Source of the DNA: Bondarzewia mesenterica
Taxonomy: Eukaryota > Basidiomycota > Agaricomycetes > Russulales > Bondarzewiaceae
Length of the DNA stretch: 64,000 nucleotides
Assembly: GCA_004802705.1 (NCBI GenBank)
Contig: SGPL01000008.1
Span: 76,793-140,792 of the forward strand
Direction: 5' to 3'
The notes beneath the pieces are model-generated. The model searched no databases, had not been told where the DNA came from, and worked only from the letters and a program-made list of their open reading frames with translations. Position 1 is the stretch's first letter. Every line of letters starts with the position of its first letter. Below, piece after piece: positions 1 through 11,400 of the stretch. Made by a program: the position numbers and the translations under genes.

Positions 1-343
1 ACNNNTGCANTACNANNNCNACCAGNTNNNAGTNTNNNCGNNTNCCCGNATTCGTTTATGCGGCGCCTTGTACTCAGATGAGGTGAGGATCGGAAGTGCG
101 CCGCGGAGCTTGAAACGCACCTTCTATATCCCCTGTTNNNGCGTCTCTTTTGTTCTTGAATACAACAATCACCAAAACGGGCGACGAGGAAGCGAGGCGG
201 CTTCATACCAACTAGCTTTCTAGCGCGCTCCTCACCTCTTTTATACCCCTTCGTGCTCAGACCCGCCCCTTTATACCTTTCGACCCGCTTTGCCTTCGCG
301 TTGCTTTCGCTTTTACTTTTCTTCGATTTGCCAAATTGTTGTT
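1..343. other. N-containing window start, no gene seen
   Basis: Many undetermined bases occur in the first 60 bases and a three-base N run near 138, which marks an assembly edge. The rest is pyrimidine-rich sequence that looks like the promoter and 5' leader of the next gene. I see no coding region in it. Confidence 0.6.
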
Positions 344-1253
344 ATGCTTCATACAACACCACTAAGTCCTGTGAGTACGAGATCTGTTCTCCATGCTTGC
401 CATGAGGCCTTGCTGATAAGGGACGATGTAGACTTCATCTGATTCGTCTTCTATCGTCTCTCTCAAACAAGTGAGATTTTTTTTTCCGTTATCTGCGTGG
501 ACGGCACTCATTCTCTGCAGTTCGAGTGCTTGATCTTAGGCTCGCACAAAATACACTATCAATCTCATCAGCAATGGGATTTTATTACTGAAACTGAAGA
601 GCGTCCCATCGATCTCTCGCTGATTATCCCGCACTATCGCGCCCATAATCAGCCCGCGGCTCATCGGATGAGCATGTATATTCGGAGCGAGCGCGGGGAG
701 ATCAAGACCAAAATTGTATGCACCCCCATCTCAATATATCTACCATTTGCTACATTGACATGTTGCTATTCAGTGCCGCAAATCCTCGAGGTTTCCATTT
801 TTTCTGGCGGTGCACTCCTCCAGCACCGCTCCGATAACTCTCTACCTTCCCTCAGACTTCGCCGGTCTGATACATCTGTCTTCGTCCCCGCACTTCTCTG
901 CACATAAACCCAAAATTTCATTTTCCGCTGGCTTCACGAATCGCATACTCCCGCGCGTCAAGTTCATTTCTTCGAGCCGCTCCCCCGACTCCACTTCAGA
1001 CGATGACTATGAAGACGAGGAGTACAATGCCGGTTCATATGGCGCGGATGAGGTTCGAATATGTGCGGATGGACATGTGACGTTGAGAATGTGGGACGTC
1101 GTGCAGGGTGTGCCCGAAAGCGCGACGAAGGAGGCGTGGCGGATGATGTGCAGGAAGGCCAGCTCGAAGAATCTGCGAGGGGAGGTGAAGAGTCGCGAGC
1201 GCGAGCATCAGCAACGGCGTGTCATCGATTGGGATTTTCTCTTGGAAGATTGA
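344..1253 (+). CDS. DUF7330-like protein (three exons)
   Basis: The function is unknown. The model joins exons 344-370, 521-715 and 774-1253, giving about 233 residues; both introns have GT and AG ends and keep phase 0. After splicing, a segment of short beta-like stretches reads into SSSTAPITLYLPSDFAGLI. This resembles the block typical of fungal DUF7330 proteins, in which a stretch on hidden or short-side residues is followed by a LPSDF-G motif. The last third is acidic (TSDDDYEDEEYNAGSYGADE) and ends in a basic helix. There is no signal peptide or membrane segment. The ATG at 344 is the only start that joins in frame to the second exon, but that exon is only nine codons long, so the start is the weakest part of the model. 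The family call is from memory of the motif. Confidence 0.5.
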
Positions 1254-1806
1254 CGTTTGCTCTTTCCCTTGCAATTTGGATTCGACCCACACAGGCATAT
1301 CTCATTTTCCTCATCCTCAGCTATCTCTGCATTTTTGATGGACAATGCCGTATTCAGCTCTCAACATCCAGTTATTTTCCTCTTCGTTTACGCCTCTTGC
1401 TTTTAGCTTGGTGATGGCAAGTCTTCAGCTCTTTCGCTTGTAGCCCCTAACCAGTATCTGTATCACATATTCTTGCCCTCATACTGATTCAGTGATCTTG
1501 ACAACTTATTCCCTCGAACACTTCATTCGCAGCTGTAGCCTCACATCTATCCTTTCCCATATTTTGAGCTCTCCGTAACTCGATACTAGCTATTTCCCGC
1601 GATCTCTGGTTAGACTCGCTCGCTCATGTAGTCATACATATCATAGATTACACTCCGCTGTCCACGCTCGTCATGTTGGCAGTATTCATAATGGTATCTC
1701 CATTGTTTGTCAATAATTTAGCAATCACATAAAATTCAGGAGATAGGATACAGGTGAAGTAAAGTAACATGAATCTATGGATACAGTGAGTTCCGAGACG
1801 CACAAT
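1254..1806. other. Intergenic, convergent 3' ends
   Basis: The stretch lies between the 3' ends of two convergent genes. It is T-rich on the plus strand with no open frame of note, and is best read as two 3' untranslated regions and terminators. Confidence 0.5.
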
Positions 1807-2534
1807 CTATTCCAAATCTGGTGATTGACCGTGCCTGCTCGCCGATGCCAGACAAGTCTCTAAAACCTCAACGAGTGCGGGGTTTTCAAGGGCAGCAGCA
1901 ACACGCTCTTTGTCATTCAGTTGTTTGTTCACTATGAAGGTTGAAAAGGCAAGATCAGCGACTCATCCACCGGACTTGGGCAAGAAAGTATTCGTACCTG
2001 CGTGCTCACTCTGATGTGAGCCTGGTTTAACTTTGATATCTATCTTAAATCGGGTAGGGAGGCTACGCAGCAGTCGTACCCGAATAGAGAGCCCTATATA
2101 TGTTGATGATAAGCGTCGGACAAGGACATTCAAAGACCCATTGCAGTGTATACCAATTAGCGTGGACATTCCACAGTGCGGCACCGTCGGTGTGAACTCT
2201 ACCATTACGTGGTTGCAATCATTCGAGACGGTTATTTGGGGAGCAGATACGACGGCGAGCTGCTCGAGGGACATGGAGCGGTGCTCTGGATCGCTGATCG
2301 AGCGGATGAGATCTAATGTATGAGTTGAGTTTAAATGTCAGTTAGTTACTCAAGAAGGTTGAGCGCACCGAATACCTCATCTCCATCAATAAGCTCTACA
2401 TCGTCGGTAGATCCATACCCAGAATCTCCGTCCTCCTCCGAGATCCACAACGAGCTTTTCACGTTCATCGGCCGGGTTAAGGGCCTTGCGGTGTTTATGA
2501 TAGTAGGATTGGGGTTAAAAACTTCTGCAGACAT
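1807..2534 (-). CDS. CIA2: MIP18-family cytosolic Fe-S assembly protein (CIA2)
   Basis: This is the homologue of CIA2/FAM96B, the CIA targeting-complex subunit that hands Fe-S clusters to cytosolic and nuclear apoproteins. The exons are 2369-2534, 2154-2312, 1998-2093 and 1807-1931 on the minus strand, and they splice to 181 residues. An acidic N-terminal linker ([20 protein letters not shown]) leads into the DUF59/MIP18 domain, with the family signatures [29 protein letters not shown] and a [20 protein letters not shown] stretch. The cysteine of the PHCG motif is the reactive family residue and is present. The length is normal for the family. The gene is head to head with DCN1 across 231 bp, so the two probably share a promoter region. 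I am confident of the family, and confident of the splice sites because every junction restores a conserved block. Confidence 0.9.
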
Positions 2535-2765
2535 GGCAAAGTGCTTGTACTCCAGTACAGTATTGTGCGTGGTTGTGGAGAAGAGCGTGACTGAAACTGA
2601 GCCAGCGACGAAGATCTTAGTAAGACGATCTATTAGGACTACTCCTGATTCAGCACGTGGCTTGCAGAGCAACGCGCCTTCAATTTAGTACGCGCCTCTT
2701 TCACTGCCTGCCACCTCCGCTTACTACCTGCCACTCCATTACACATATTCTTCAAGCATCCTTGA
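2535..2765. promoter_or_regulatory. Shared promoter region CIA2/DCN1
   Basis: This 231-bp spacer lies between two divergent start codons. It holds CT-rich blocks (cactgcctgccacctccgc near 2702) and no recognisable TATA box placed for either gene. The regulatory role is inferred from position only. Confidence 0.45.
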
Positions 2766-5055
2766 ATGCCACCAAAAGTGAGCTGAAGCACTGGTGAAAT
2801 AACTTGTGATATCTACTCCTTTCCCCTTTTTTTTTTAATTCCTAGAGGAAGCGCGGGGCCAATGAGGTCACAACAGACACATCGCCCACCAGGACTACAC
2901 GTAGTTCGACGCGTCTAAGTAGGAAAAACAATTGTGAGCGTGTGTGATGCGTTCCATATCTTGTGATTACGGGCTGATCTGGATGATGTACTGGTGCAGT
3001 TCCCGAAACGACAACCGCTGCTAGCAATTCCAAGCAGTACGTCTACTCGTGTACTGTTAGTCTGAGGTTCAATATCATGCAACTGGCGCCTGTAGATTGG
3101 CAGTGAATGGTGCAGATGCAGACGGTGCTCCTGAGGTCAGTGCTGTTCTATTGCCTGCACATGTACGTGCCTGATACCTAGCATACATGTTCCTCTACTA
3201 GGATGTCCCTCCAGTTAAGAAGGTAAAGTCATCGGCCAAGTCCAAAAATGCGAAGGCAGTAGGAACCAAATCCAAGTGAGTATTATACGTCGTAACGGCA
3301 TGATATGCATCCTTGCATCTGTCCTCGGTGGTCTCTGTGAGTTAAGGTTTGCCCGGTGTCGGGTATCCATCGGCAACTCACAGAAACTCTTGCCAAAAAA
3401 TAGAATTCACACTTCAATTTCCACAGAACTTCCAGGAGCAAGGCAAAACCCTCGACATCGGAGGAACAGTTGTAATTTTTTTTTCGTTCTTCTACAAATT
3501 CTGATCATTCTGACGCGTTCGTCCTCATCTTATCTTGGGCATCTTGGACAGCTCCTTTAAAATCGATGACGTAATGTTTCTTTTAATTTACATCCGTTGC
3601 CGGCGGCTGACCTCCGTTTCTAGGAACCGACACCAACAATGCACCAAATAAGGTATGTCAGCATGGGACGCTTCAGTTTCCCCATTCGTTCTCTTCTCCC
3701 ACTTTGGTTGCCTTGTCTTCTCCCGGCTCGGTTTATCCTGTTTTCTTTTCGTCGAGGCGCTGCTGCTGGTTGGTGGTGCCATACAGTGCCAACGCGACGG
3801 TCTACGGAGATGCGCTTCACTGGTCTGTTGTGCTGTCGAACGGGAACTGGATCTGATCTTGACATTGGTAGCTCGAAGAAGAGCACGTCGGGTTCTGCGG
3901 TACGTGATTCTCACTGTCTGGCCCTGCCAATGTTTATAAGTACCAGCCATCTCCTGCGAAGACTGAGCGTTACACAACTGCTCATGCAAAGTCCCTCTTC
4001 GACTCGTACGCAGATCCAGATGACCCCTCTGTCATTGGACCGGAAGGCTTCGAACGACTATGCAACGACGCTCAGATCTCCCTAGAGGGAGCTATGCCCA
4101 TGATTTTAGCGTGGCAGTTGGATTCAAAGGAAATGGCAAAGATTTCAGAGGCTGAGTGGGTTAAGGGGATGGACACTTTGCAGTGCGTCGCCGTTCAGAA
4201 ATCAATCATATCATATTCCCGCTTATGCCCGCTGGTGGAAACTTCTAGAATCTCTTCTCTCCCAGTTCTTACTTTTGCCTTGGGCGAACTTCACGATTTG
4301 CTTATCCTCGGGAAACCTCCTCATGTGTCGTCTACCTTTAGTGCGGCATCGGCGAAGAAGAAATCCCCGCCTGCCAAGGAACCGTACAACCGTGCTCGAT
4401 ATTGGTCCTATACTTGCGAGTTGAAGAAGTCATTCTCGGATCTTTACAATTTCTGTTTTCTGTTGGCCAGACCAGCGTGCGTTCTCACCCGTCTATTGTG
4501 GTGTGCTCGCGTGCTCACTTACCGCTCTCCAGGGGCTCGCGAAATATTGATATGGAGACTGCAACGGCAATGTGGAGTGTGCTGCTGGTTATGCATCCTT
4601 TAATGACGATGGTCATAGAATTCATTAACGTGAGGTTTCTGCGCCGCAGCGCTTCTTGCGCATCTGGGTTTGTGGCGCTGACCGTGTTGTGCTATGCAGG
4701 AAGCCGGATCGTACAAAGGTGTAAACAAGGACTTGTGGAGTATGGTGAGCCAGCCCCGTGCCATATGAATCAGATGCTCGCGCGGATGACGCATGAACGC
4801 TTCTATATGATGTTGTGAAACAGATGCTCGAGTTTTGTCAAACGATTGGCCCGGGCCTGGAGAATTACGAAGCGGATGGTGTGAGTGCAGTTTTCTTCGA
4901 ACTTAATGTTGATATCGCTTTGTCGACTGATTGATGCGTTGCATCGGCCATGATGTTCCCAGGCGTGGCCAACACTTTTGGATGATTTCGTTGTTTGGAA
5001 AAAAGGGAAGATGGAAGGGCGGGCCTCGGCCAGTGCGAAGCCCGCAGATGAATGA
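2766..5055 (+). CDS. DCN1: DCN1-like cullin neddylation scaffold
   Basis: This protein promotes NEDD8 transfer to cullins and so activates SCF-type ubiquitin ligases. The basic, low-complexity N-terminal half is split over small exons (for example DVPPVKKVKSSAKSKNAKA, and an exon 3427-3471). The PONY/DUF298 domain then reads through clear blocks: AKSLFDSYADPDDPSVIGPE, GFERLCNDAQISLEGAMPMI, AWQLDSKEMAKISEAEWVKG, a NIDMETATAMWSVLL block and the C-terminal TLLDDFVVWKKGK with its acidic patch. The stop is at 5053. The start at 2766 (MPPK followed by a GTGAGC donor) fits the usual N-terminus of basidiomycete members. The exon structure between 2780 and 3950 is only partly resolved. There is no sign of an N-terminal UBA domain, which budding yeast Dcn1 has. 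The family call is secure. Confidence 0.85.
3334..3384 (+). other. Hairpin inside a DCN1 intron
   Basis: A perfect 10-bp inverted repeat (3334-3343 against 3375-3384) encloses a second small hairpin, CCCG-gtgt-CGGG, at 3352-3363. The unpaired bases left on each side of the inner stem form an internal loop. It sits in an intron of about 151 nt (3276-3426), roughly three times the usual intron length here. It could be an intron-hosted small RNA. I could not fit convincing H/ACA or C/D boxes at the right spacing. Confidence 0.4.
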
Positions 5056-5416
5056 ACGAGTCTGTGAATATCGCCAATTGTTATTTGTTTAATTTGGTGC
5101 GACCATCATGTGCATGTATCTATACGTCTTTCTCATTTCCCCATACAATTGCTCTACAGGACATCCATTCAGTCGAATTAATTCGTCCTATCATGCACCA
5201 CATTTGTATCGCACATCATTACATAGCCCGTTACAGAACATTAATGCATCCGCTGACAATAAATCCTTCATGGCAGACGTTAATACGTGGCAGCGTCGTG
5301 ATTCAGTGGCCCATGTGCAGGTGAGGGAGTGGATGACCACAGGTTTCGAGGGTGGTGGAGGATAGAAACATAACGTCGATTATCCCCCCTCTCCAGCCAA
5401 ACACATCCCACGTACC
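5056..5416. other. Intergenic, no gene seen
   Basis: The stretch lies between the convergent 3' ends of DCN1 and the small membrane-protein gene. It contains T-rich 3' UTR-like sequence and no supported coding region. Confidence 0.4.
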
Positions 5417-5956
5417 CTATCCCCGGGCTCCCCTCCCTTTCATCCGCAATGATGGACGTGAACTCTCAATCAATCTCCCTCTGCCCCCTTTTTCCCCCAC
5501 ATCCTTCTCCCTCCGTTCGCGCTCTCGCGCGCGCTCCTTCTGGATCAATGCCACCTCCGCATAGTCCTTCCTGATATCTTCCAATGTTGCCGCCCTCTCA
5601 TGCAGGCCGCTTTTGGCGATCCACAACTCTTCACCCCCCTTGTTTCCCCTGCCCGCAGACTCTAATGCTCCCGCTCGCTTGCGCAGATCGAACCGAGGCA
5701 CAAAGCTCTGCCGCCGGCGACGGGTTTGATCTTCAACAGGAGCTTTTATATCCACAGGCGATATATCTGGGACCTGTAGTGCGGCGTGCACTTCTTTCCA
5801 ACGTCCGTAGGGCTCTTTGTAGGTTGGACTGACTACAGATGGAGGGTCGCGCAGGCTGCTTAGGGCCTTGAGGATAAAAAGGGCAGCGATGAAATATAGT
5901 GCGGCCGAGCGTGTCAGATAAAGGGCATGGAAGGGTTTATTGTTGGATATTAGCAT
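5417..5956 (-). CDS. Small single-pass membrane protein, unknown
   Basis: This is an uninterrupted frame of 179 residues, starting at an ATG at 5956. I do not recognise the family. The N-terminus carries one hydrophobic segment of about 18 residues (AALYFIAALFILKAL at about 19-33) directly after a short polar leader. This suggests a signal anchor or an inner-membrane anchor. The remainder is hydrophilic, with a tract rich in Glu and Arg (about residues 135-160) that should form a charged helix or coiled coil, and a basic tail. This layout is seen in small mitochondrial or ER assembly factors, but nothing decides between them. The frame could end through splicing near the C-terminus. Confidence 0.5.
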   Translation of the reverse strand: MLISNNKPFHALYLTRSAALYFIAALFILKALSSLRDPPSVVSPTYKEPYGRWKEVHAALQVPDISPVDIKAPVEDQTRRRRQSFVPRFDLRKRAGALESAGRGNKGGEELWIAKSGLHERAATLEDIRKDYAEVALIQKERARERERREKDVGEKGGRGRLIESSRPSLRMKGRGARG

Positions 5957-6169
5957 GAAGAAAAACTATGTGTGTTATCGTGTCTAAGTGTGGCGGCTAA
6001 CGCTGTACACCAGACGCGTTGACATCATGTGACACTGAGCAGTCGTCAGCTGAGTCAACGGCGTGCACGGCACGTCGGCACGCGTCGGGCCGACGAGCCA
6101 TATCTTCGTCTAGTGCCAGTAAGTCTCATCCATCTCTTTAGAGAAAATTTCACTGTTGTGGATGTGACA

Positions 6170-8147
6170 ATGGCAGATACGCAGCTTTCCAACGAAAGGT
6201 TTTTGAGATTATCTTTCTAGTCAAGCTTTATATTGACGTGACGTTGGCACCTGATACCTAGGTCCGAGCCCTTTTGGCTCGAAACCACAAAATCTCGAAT
6301 TGCCGCTCTTAACAGTGCTGGTGCTTTTGGACTCGATGTCGAGCCCATTGAAGTTGTTCGCAACAATTTGGAGGCGGAACTCCTCGCAATTCAGCAGGCG
6401 ACAATCTGTTTCAAGACACATTTCAATCTTCTCCGCCCTGCTTGCACCCTCCCCTCCCCTCCCTCCGGAGATTCTTTCCCATATCTTTTCCATCCTTGCA
6501 CAGGTGGACCCCTTCCCAGCACCTGAATATTTTGGAAGACATTGGTCTATTGGAAGCCTGAGGGAGTCGACATCGCGCCTTGGGTGGGTCGAGGTGACGC
6601 ATGTCTGCCGTTATTGGATGCAGGTCGCGTTGGATGATCCTACGCTATGGAGAACCATCCATCCTAGGGAGCTCGGCTTGAATTGGTTGGCTGAAATGCT
6701 TACCCGCTCTCAACAGGTGCCTCTTATCATCAGAGCCTCCTCCCTTGATGATTCTCGGGCAAACATGATTTTAAGCCACATTTCCCATATAAAGGAGCTA
6801 TCTTTGGGGGGATCCAGCGATCTCGCTTCCAGAATACAGCATGTAGTTTCTGCTCCCCTTCTTGAATCTCTGGCACTGTTCAATACCGATGACCATTGCC
6901 TATTGACCACGTCTCGAAGCAGTTACTTTGCTTTCCTCGTGCCTCTATACTCTCAAGAAACTCCCCATCTGAGACAACTTATCATGACGGGATTTGACTT
7001 TCCATGGACCTCTGCAAGGTTTGATAGCCTTGTGTATTTGGACATTGAATTCGATGACCCCAACGAGGATGTCACATTCAAGTTGTGTTCCCCACGCTGC
7101 CCTTCATATGACGAGCTGTTCGGTTTATTGACCAGGCTGCCGACACTAGAGACACTCCATCTTGCTCATTGCCTTCCATTTCATCACAAGAATACCCTCG
7201 TTCTTCCAATCCCCACCAGTGGAATGATTAAAATGCCCTACCTCACCTGTATATCCGTCGTCGGCAGCACATTGGCTTGTGCTAGTATCTTCACACGTCT
7301 CGACACGCCGTCATTTGAATGCCTCAGTTTATCCTGCATCTGGCACGGAGGAATGGGCCGGGAATGTGAAGTGATACCGCCAATCTTAGCCTCTCGCCCT
7401 AAGGCTGGTCGACTGAGCAATGGCATTCCACCTCTCAGGACTGTATGGCTCACCCCGAGGATTTTGCTCTCGCATGCGAGTAAAAAATTGCGGATCGCTG
7501 CGTGCCATCATTGTCACGCTGAAGGTGGGGGGAGAATCGATGGATTTCGTATCTGTAGAGATTGCGCCATTGATGTGACATTTCCTCGGGGAGAGAGCGA
7601 TCTCTTTGACCGTCAGTCGATTCACGCCGCGATTGCGACCTGCTGCGCCTTGCAATTGAACGACGTCCGAGTACTTTTTGCTTTAGCCAACGTTGGATGG
7701 AACTCGGATGTAGTGAAGGACTTGTTCAGGCAGTCAAGGAAACTGCAGTACGTCCATGTCGCGGACAGGGAATTTTCGGTCGCCCTTTATGAAGCCCTCG
7801 CTTCAACTGACATCCTTGCCGACAACGACGATTTGGGCAGCTCGGAAACTGTCTTCTTGCCCGAACTGCGCACCGTCAATTTCTCGTCCATCAATTTCAG
7901 CCGACCGGTCACAAGCAGCATCTTACTAGACGCAGGACTCGAATGTGGCAGTCTCGGCGATATCTGGAGATATGTCCTGGAGTGGCGTCGCCAGAAATTT
8001 GGCGTCGTGTTACAGACATTGATCATTAACGGTTGCGAACCGTCGTACGAGCTGAAGGATTGGGTCCAGGAGTTGCGGTCAGGCATAGTAGAGGTCTTAT
8101 GGGACGTGGAATGTAGTTGTCATCGAAATGTTAGACGAGGATCCTGA
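6170..8147 (+). CDS. F-box protein with LRR-like region, frameshifted
   Basis: This is a substrate-adaptor-type F-box protein of the large mushroom family. Exon 1 (6170-6198) encodes MADTQLSNER and splices to 6262. The conserved lead-in helix (VVRNNLEAELLAIQQATICF) reads in one frame up to about 6446. The F-box itself (LPPEILSHIFSILAQVDPFP, then GWVEVTHVCRYWMQVALDDP) and the rest, to the stop at 8145, read in the next frame. The switch falls in the repeat tract at 6447-6466. The body has leucine-rich, LRR-like segments. Near residue 400 it has two Cys-x2-Cys pairs (CHHCH and CRDC, 7504-7562), which could bind zinc. Either the allele is broken or the assembly has lost or gained repeat units. 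Targets are unknown. Confidence 0.7.
6447..6466 (+). repeat. CCCCT pentanucleotide tract at the frame switch
   Basis: The tract is a pyrimidine repeat built from CCCT and CCCCT units. It lies exactly where the F-box gene changes frame. Loss of one 5-nt unit, or gain of two, would give the observed shift. Confidence 0.6.
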
Positions 8148-8450
8148 GGCCTGAGGCACGAAGGGTGCCCTAGGATGACAAATGTTAACATTCAATATCA
8201 CTGTTTGCGTTGGGGCTCTGGACAAGTCTGATACACAAACTCTACCGAAACCATCCTGATCAGCCTGACTGAGCTTCTCCATCGTTAGTGACTGGAGTCT
8301 GCAAGTCACACGAGAATGTTTGGGGCTGGCGAAAAATTGTTTGTGAACCGGAGGCCAATCACCGACTTATGAATCCAACAGAAAAACATGAGGAAGACAA
8401 TTACGATTGAACTAGCGTGCGCTCAACAAATACACCAGCGACGTACACAT
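8148..8450. other. Intergenic, convergent 3' ends
   Basis: The stretch lies between the F-box gene and the 3' end of NOT4. I see no gene in it. Confidence 0.4.
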
Positions 8451-11400
8451 TCAATAATACTCCAACTCCACCGGCTTAAGCGCTTGCATCTTTTCCATGA
8501 CCTCTCTCACCTCGGTCTCCGCGAACACCGTCGCCTCCTTTGCCACTGCCAGCTTCTTCTCCAGCTCATCCACCATCATTTTCCTGAACACTGCGCCTTC
8601 GCTCACCATACCCAACAAATCAAACTTCTGCAGTGTGTTGCCCATGCGCGGCGCGAAGCCATGCGGGTCCCATCCATTATCGTTGAATGAGAGTACCGCG
8701 CGCACCGCGGCAGTGTTGATATCTCGATGCAGCTCCTCGAGCTTGGAGAGCTGCACCTCCATCCAGCGTGCGCGACGTTCAAGTGCAAGTGTCAGAGCAG
8801 CTACCTCGTCCTTACCATGGCCATTACCATCCTCTCCGCCCTCGTCCAAAAAGTCATCCCCTTTCAACATATCACGGAGGACACCGTCAAAAGAGGAGCT
8901 GTCATCCCACGTCGTGCGAGGTAGCAAGCGAAGAAGATCAGAGATAGTCTGTGTCAACGTCTCCAGCAACTGCTGAAACGACGATACCGCATTGTCAATG
9001 GATCCGGATGGCATATTGTTCGCAAAAGACCCCCCTCCAACGGAAAGAGCGGATAAGGCGTGCACCAGTGGACCATATTCCAATGGCATCTTCGCGGCAG
9101 GATTGATCTTCTGCAGATCGAAGAAGGGGTGGTTTGCCAGATTCATAGCCGGGTTCTGCATATCAATCTGCGCAAGCAACTCCTTCAACGATGTTGGCTC
9201 GCTTGGCAACGTCCGCTCCACCGATTGACCTCTCGAACTTGCCGAATTTGTGTCCACAACGCTGCTACCTCTTTTACCGATGGGCAACTGCGGCGCCTCC
9301 GAAGTTGCAGCAGAAGCGAGAGCAGAGGGCATCTCTGCGAGCGGTTCCTCCTCCTTGGGGATGCGTATTGGCTTCGTGATAGGACGGTTCTTCTTTGGCA
9401 TCTTGGAGAGAAGGGGGCCTTGACTGACAGGCTCCGGTGGTGGAACAACAGGCGTCGCAGGTTTTGAGACAGAGGCTCGGCGCGAGCCTTTGCGAGGGGA
9501 GGCAGGAGAGGCAGCCTGTTCAGCTTTGACAGCTTTCTGGGCAATGGCCTGCGGCTTGCTGGCGGCTGCAGTAGATGCCTTCTTTGCTTGAGCGGCTTTT
9601 TCCTTTGCCGCCTTCTCCTGCTCTCCCGCCTTCTCCCTCTCCAGCTTTGCAATTTCTTTCTCAGCCTTTTCGCGTGCCAGCCTCGCCTTTTCCTTTTCAG
9701 CCTTCTCCATCTCTAACCGTTCTCTCTCTTCCTTCTCCTTTTGCAATCTTTCTTGCACTAGTCTCTCTCTCTCCAGCTTCTTCTGCGCCCTCTCCTTCTC
9801 CTTCTCCAGCTTCCGTTCAGCGGCTACCTTCGCCCGTTCCATGGCGCGCTCCGCGGCGGCGGCCTTCTTTGCATCATTCTTTGCCGCCTTACTGTCTTTC
9901 TCCTCAACGGCTTGCTCTGGGGGTTGTTCGGAGGTAGCGGTGGTAGACGGCTGTGGAGGCTGCGCCGTCAGCGCGGGGAAATCGGACGACGAGAGTAGGG
10001 GGGACGGGGACAGGGCAGGCGAACGAGCATTCGGCACTGCACGAACACGTCAAATGACAGAAAATATATCATTTTATAGAGGGAGAAAGGTATTAAGATA
10101 GAAAAAAAAAAGATGGTACGTCAGCATCCAGATGTTGCGAAGACCATACCGGCTCATTAAAGAATGGAAAAGGGACAAATGATGGAGGGGTGGGGAATAG
10201 GCTCATCGCAGGTGACCGATTCGAGCGCCTTCAAAACGCGGGGTAGTCGGAATGAAGGTGGATCCGCGGGACCAAATCGACAATCAAAAACGATTGTAAA
10301 ATTTCCGCACTGAGAAGGCACGGCACTCGGTACTCGATACTCTGACCTGGGACACCCTCCCCTGAAATAAGTAGGCATGGTACTCACCGTTGTAGGCCAA
10401 ATCTAAATTACTACCCATGGTAACCTGACTGGGGCTAGGCGATAAACCGGGAGGAGGTCCATAAGGCATATGCTGTTGGGAGTAGCACTCCATCGCAGAT
10501 ACAGCAGTCGAGTATCGCACATCAGACGGGACGGGAGACGCAAAGCTTGCGGACATGATCGCTGGATCATTGAACGGTTGTCCGGGGTTATACCTGTACT
10601 GCGTCCTGTGTTCTTGTTCTGCCATTCGAAAATGCGACAAACCGAATGACATAACCATAGCGCGACAGTGGACGTACAACAGAGCATATGCGAACAAAAA
10701 TGGTCCAGGAGTTAACAAGACATGTCCAAAAAAACATCATACGAGTAAGCATCGCCTACCAGCTAACACAGCAGCGTTCCCTCGTGCGGCCATAGCCCGC
10801 TCACGGTCGCGGCTCGACTGTATGAGCTCCCTCAGAGCAGCCTCGCTCACACCAGTGTTTTGATCGAAGGGCTGGAATCTTCCAACTGGATGCAATGGCG
10901 GTTGGACCTGGGCCTGGGCTTGGGGGACCAAGGGCGAGCTCGTATTCGACGCATTGTGCGAGTGGAAGTGATGTCCAGGGTAAGACCACTGCGTTGTCGG
11001 GGAAGCCAGGTCGTTTGCACTGAACAGCGATCCATGATTGACGCTCTCACTGGGGCTCAAAGGACTGGACGCGATCAACGGACTTGATGCCGAGCTCGTA
11101 TTCGCCCCGTTTTGCCTCCCACCTCGAGCAAACCCGAACCTCGACATTTTACGAGACGGGTCGTCGTCCAACGCTAAGCGACGTGCAGTGGCGGCAGCGG
11201 AATCTCCATCTGCCAGATCTGCGAAGGGATTGAACGAACCTGTATAAGATGATGAAGCAGAAGATTGACGATCGCTCGGCGAACTCCGAAGAGCCATAGG
11301 ATCATAGATTGAACGCGAGGGATTATGAGGGTAACTCAAGCCAGGCGGTGGAGCAAGCGGATTCGGCGATGAGTATGGAGTGTTGCGGAGTGCAGGGAAG

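Noticed and set aside
8603..8976. Plus-strand frames over NOT4
   Set aside because: They are shadows of the minus-strand exon, which has a complete conserved protein.
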